Assembly: GCA_004151065.3 (NCBI GenBank)
Contig: NWUY0300024011.1
Coordinates: 8,887-19,470 of the forward strand
Length of the DNA: 10,584 nucleotides
Origin: Larix sibirica
Taxonomy: Eukaryota > Streptophyta > Pinopsida > Pinales > Pinaceae
Reading direction: 5' to 3'
Shown: positions 8,150-10,584 of the stretch, piece after piece
Layout of the letters: each line of letters opens with the position of its first letter
How positions within the stretch are numbered: the first letter of the stretch is position 1
Made by a program: the position numbers and the translations under genes
The notes under the pieces: model-generated
Database searches by the model: none
What the model was told of the DNA's origin: nothing
Seen by the model: only the letters and a program-made list of their open reading frames with translations

Positions 8150-8680
8150 CCATGGTCTTATTTTTCATATTAATAATGGATTGATTATCAAAGGCCCTTT
8201 CAATACCCAATAGAGAAGGATAAGGATGTACTTCTCATCCATGATTTTAATTACTTCAAAATCAACTTTTGTTTTTACACCTGCTAAATCTACTTCCACT
8301 TCTTCCTATCTCCCAATGGGAAAAATATTGTACTAGTTGGTCATGTTCAATTGTATGGGAGAATATACTAGCTTGGGATTCCCCATTTATTCCGAAGTTT
8401 TATTTGAGAGGATGTTGACATTCGATCACATATCTAAGATGACATACTTAATATCATATCCATCTACGTATGCATCCAAGCATAATTCCCTCCCTATTCT
8501 TTTAATTTTCCTCCTTACTTTATGAGAGCAGCTCTTAGGTAGATTGGCTATAATATGGAATTCATCTTCTTCTTCTCTCCCCAACAAATGGTTAAGGGAC
8601 ATACACAAACTTAGTATCAAGTAGGAATCATCTAGATTCTCAATAAATACATAAAACGACTTATACACAAGTGTAGATGA
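8150..8680 (-). pseudogene. Retroviral-type aspartic protease
   Basis: This enzyme would cleave the gag-pol polyprotein. An open stretch from 8668 ends at 8426 and contains LCLDAYVDGYDIKYVILDM. The active-site Asp is at 8434-8432, but the next residue is Met rather than Ser or Thr, and the third codon, where Gly is expected, is a TGA stop (8428-8426). The same frame continues SNVNILSNKTSE, PKLVYSPIQLNMTN, YNIFPIGR and EEVEVDLAGVKTKVDFEVIK. It then shifts to PYPSLLGIERAFDNQSIIN and NKTMAFELDGTRV near 8155. These blocks match the protease of plant Ty3 elements in order. Upstream, 8668-8520 is a polyprotein linker without a clear motif. It is inactive because of the lost Gly and the frameshift. 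Confidence 0.8.
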
Positions 8681-8829
8681 ATTACCTTAACACTTTTTAG
8701 TTGGCATCATTCCACAACTCAACCTTGATCTATAAGGCCTAAACCCCACTCCTCTAGTCTTTTCATATCTCTTAGAGTGGACATAACATACATGTTCTTG
8801 AACATTTTGAGAACATCTTGAAAATAGGC

Positions 8830-9600
8830 TTTTCTCTATACTACATTGAACTTGGGAGCACTTGGACTAGCATTCTTAACATGACCTGGCAAGGGGTTAT
8901 TAGCATATGCTCCAATATTAGTTCCTCCTTTTGTTACAACATTAATGGTGGGCCCCACATCTTCCATATTCAGACTAGGCTTGAAATTGATCAAATTCTC
9001 ATTTTGTTTCCTTTCTTGAGCCTCCCATATCTCAATGAGACTAGGGTAGTATTCAATAGCATGGGTATTGACATGACAATGCATATACCAAGGTTGTTGA
9101 GACTTTGGATAATCATAGGGAACATGGCCCACCTAATCAAAATTATAACACTTGATAGGTCCCATCCATCCACTAGTCTGACCTCCCCTATATCCTCCCC
9201 CTTGGACTCCACCCTATGGTCGTTGGTTATATACAACTAAGAATTAAGTACTCTCCATTTGTTCAACCAGGGCATTCAAGGCTCTACACTTATATTTTTG
9301 GTGGGTAGTGGAACCACAAAATTCATAGTGGATAGTGTTAAGAATGGTAAAATATTTATGTAGTATTGGATGATGTTGTGGAGGACCTCCATATGTGTGG
9401 TGAATTTTACAATATACTCTTAATTATGCATTTGAATATGGGGTTGTATTATGGAAGGGTGCTACCTATTGAAAATGAGTTTCTATAGACACCTACACAA
9501 CTCCTCCCTTGATCTTCCCAGAAACGGTTCTCTAAGAGGGTTTTACATAACTCCTCCTTAGTTTAGAGGGAATTCATAGGTATGGTGTCCATATATTTTG
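8830..9600 (-). pseudogene. Zinc-knuckle cluster of gag (several degenerate CCHC motifs)
   Basis: CCHC knuckles bind the element RNA during packaging. Three or more worn copies are seen. About 9620-9560 reads CTNYKIYGHHTYEFP. About 9333-9280 reads HYEFCGSTTHQKYKCRALNA. About 9157-9115 reads KCYNFD-stop-VGHVPYDYP, followed in the same frame by QQPWYMHCHVNTHAIEYYPS and LIEIWE. In each, the His survives but one or more Cys is now Tyr or Phe, consistent with single-base changes in TGT/TGC codons. Between the second and third is a Gly-rich stretch (GGVQGGGYRGGQTSG) typical of such linkers. The last open part (9132-8836) ends near GTNIGAYANNPLPGHVKN. Open plus-strand frames here (for example 8818-9240) are shadows. 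Confidence 0.75.
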
Positions 9601-9676
9601 TAATTGGTACACAAAAATATTCTCTGCAAACATTAGGTTTTGTTAGCTCTTGAATTTGTCCAATCAGGTTTACAAC

Positions 9677-9760
9677 CTAAGCTTGGACATGGGATATCTT
9701 AGGTGTTTCTCTAGTGGCTAAGCTTGGACATGGGATATCTTAGGTGTTTCTCTAGTGGCT
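9677..9760. repeat. 41-bp perfect tandem duplication in the gag linker
   Basis: A 41-base unit starting CTAAGCTTGGACATGGGATA occurs twice without a mismatch. The copies are 9677-9719 and 9718-9760, sharing two bases at the junction, with period 41. Since 41 is not a multiple of three, the duplication shifts the gag frame, and the junction brings a TAG in frame (it ends the open stretch starting at 9903). The lack of any difference between copies shows that it is recent compared with the decay around it, or that it is an assembly artefact. Confidence 0.95.
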
Positions 9761-10060
9761 GCAACCTTGGTATTTCTTGGATACCCTATCATGTTTTCAT
9801 TTTGCATAGCTTGTTCTAATGTATCTCTAGGGGTGAAAATATTATGTTGCATTAAAGGGATTCTAATAAAAAACAATAAACCATTCTTTGTTCTATTCAT
9901 CATGAATTTTAAAGTTTAGCATACCCATTAAATCCCTAAAGCGGTGAGCATGCTCCCATGTTGTTCCCCCAATATCTATCAAATCTCCTTTATCTCTGCA
10001 ACACTTTGCCATTCATATTTAGGTTGTTGAATTTCTATTACAAATCATTGTTTAACTTCA
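9718..10060 (-). pseudogene. Gag capsid-type domain of the Ty3 element
   Basis: Gag forms the particle that packages the element RNA. The minus strand gives FVIEIQQPKYEWQSVAEIKE at about 10055-9990, then in another frame DIGGTTWEHAHRFRDLMGML, NFKIHDE and NKEWFIV (9976-9880). A further frame follows with IRIPLMQHNIFTPRDTLEQA and MQNEN (about 9865-9780). This WE...RF.DL...L....WFI..L...IR.PL pattern is the conserved helical region of Retrotrans_gag domains. The linker then reads YPRNTKVAATRETPKISHVQ before the 41-bp duplication. At least two frameshifts and several stops are present. Confidence 0.7.
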
Positions 10061-10584
10061 TCTACGGTTGGATTTGTGCCACCATATGGGAAATCTATGA
10101 ACTTTATGTACCACTAACATAATGCCAATAAACAAGTGGATTTTCAAATTGGTAGGATTCCACATCAAATTATACCATGTACCCTTTGATGGTAGTCTAC
10201 ACCCAAACGTCAACTATACAAGTGAGTTGATAATATAGTTGATGAAGCACAAGGAGTTTTTGAACTCGACCACTCTTTTTTATCTATCTACATATTTAGG
10301 TGCTTGCTCAAGCTACTTCAATCATTTGTACAAGCTTGATGGAAAATCGACAAATAAAAACTCATAATCATATCTACTAGGGATTTCATACATAAGTTTT
10401 ATGCACACCAATGAGGATTCCACCCGCATAAATCCATTTCTTACACTGGGAAATATTCATATTTATTTCCCCACCCATGTTGAAGGTTTGATTTGAAGAA
10501 AAACCACAATTTCATCCTATATTTATCCCTATCTTGAAGTGCAGGTCCCGGTAATGGAACCATTTGTTGGCTCTATATATGTTC
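10060..10584 (-). pseudogene. Probable N-terminal gag and leader region of the Ty3 element
   Basis: This right-hand end precedes gag on the minus strand. MVPLPGPALQDRDKYRMKLW is readable near 10565-10500, and scattered short coding-like runs occur (IKFIDFPYGGTNPTVDEVK near 10120-10060), but no domain can be named and frames change often. It may be the gag N-terminus. No LTR, tRNA primer binding site or tRNA gene is visible before the window ends. Confidence 0.35.

Larger units (their letters stand above)
830..10584 (-). mobile_element. Decayed Ty3/Gypsy LTR retrotransposon, internal region plus possible 3' LTR
   Basis: A single large element reading right to left. The recognisable order is gag, zinc knuckles, protease, a second gag-like domain, RT, RNase H, integrase, then a post-pol ORF. 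RT before integrase defines the Ty3/Gypsy type. The protein motifs are those of plant Ty3 elements; I saw no chromodomain after integrase. The extra ORF after pol is reminiscent of the Tat/Athila branch, but that assignment is inference. Frameshifts and stops are spread over every domain, so the copy cannot be autonomous. The 5' LTR is not in the window; the left limit near 830, where LINE sequence begins, is approximate. Confidence 0.85.

Noticed and set aside
8991-9236. Minus-strand open frame of 81 codons in a second frame
   Set aside because: The zinc-knuckle residues lie in the other minus-strand frame. This one shows no motif.
8818-9240. Plus-strand open frame of 140 codons
   Set aside because: It lies antisense to the zinc-knuckle region, whose minus-strand frame has clear motifs. 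A shadow.
1-10584. CRISPR array, tRNA or rRNA gene, bacterial operon
   Set aside because: No regularly spaced repeats, no tRNA-like A/B boxes or cloverleaf noticed, and no prokaryotic gene layout. All coding resemblance is to plant retroelements.

Overview
The window looks like intergenic DNA from a large, repeat-rich plant genome, most likely a gymnosperm such as a conifer. It is AT-rich, has no convincing host gene, and is filled by decayed retroelements that all read on the minus strand (right to left). The plant assignment comes from protein-level resemblance to plant Ty3 and LINE polyproteins. The conifer assignment is inference from the element family and the degree of decay.

Region 1 (about 1-830) is the 5' part of a LINE (non-LTR retrotransposon). 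The C-terminal part of ORF1 lies at about 830-358 and the start of ORF2, an APE-type endonuclease, at 361-1, running off the left edge. The ORF1 stop and ORF2 start overlap as ATGA. Only about two single-base frameshifts and almost no in-frame stops are seen, so it is younger than its neighbour.

Region 2 (about 830-10584) is one long, old Ty3/Gypsy element. Read 5' to 3' on the minus strand it gives: a gag domain (about 10050-9780), a linker carrying a 41-bp tandem duplication (9677-9760), a cluster of decayed CCHC zinc knuckles (about 9600-8990), an aspartic protease (about 8560-8150), a second gag-like domain (about 8110-7270), reverse transcriptase (about 7160-6130), RNase H (about 6130-5640), integrase (about 5560-4560) and the integrase C-terminal tail (to about 4330). 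A spacer with a purine tract follows (4330-3640). After it comes a separate post-pol reading region (about 3640-2110, possibly to 1270) that resembles a conserved protein of unknown function carried by plant Ty3 elements. A possible 3' LTR lies at about 1186-830. The 5' LTR and primer binding site would be beyond the right edge.

The Ty3 element is dead. Catalytic residues are missing from protease, RT (motif A), RNase H and integrase, and stops and frameshifts occur throughout. Most in-frame stops sit where a single C-to-T change in a Gln or Arg codon would create them, as expected from decay of methylated DNA. The most interesting points are the gag-like domain between protease and RT, and the extra ORF downstream of pol.
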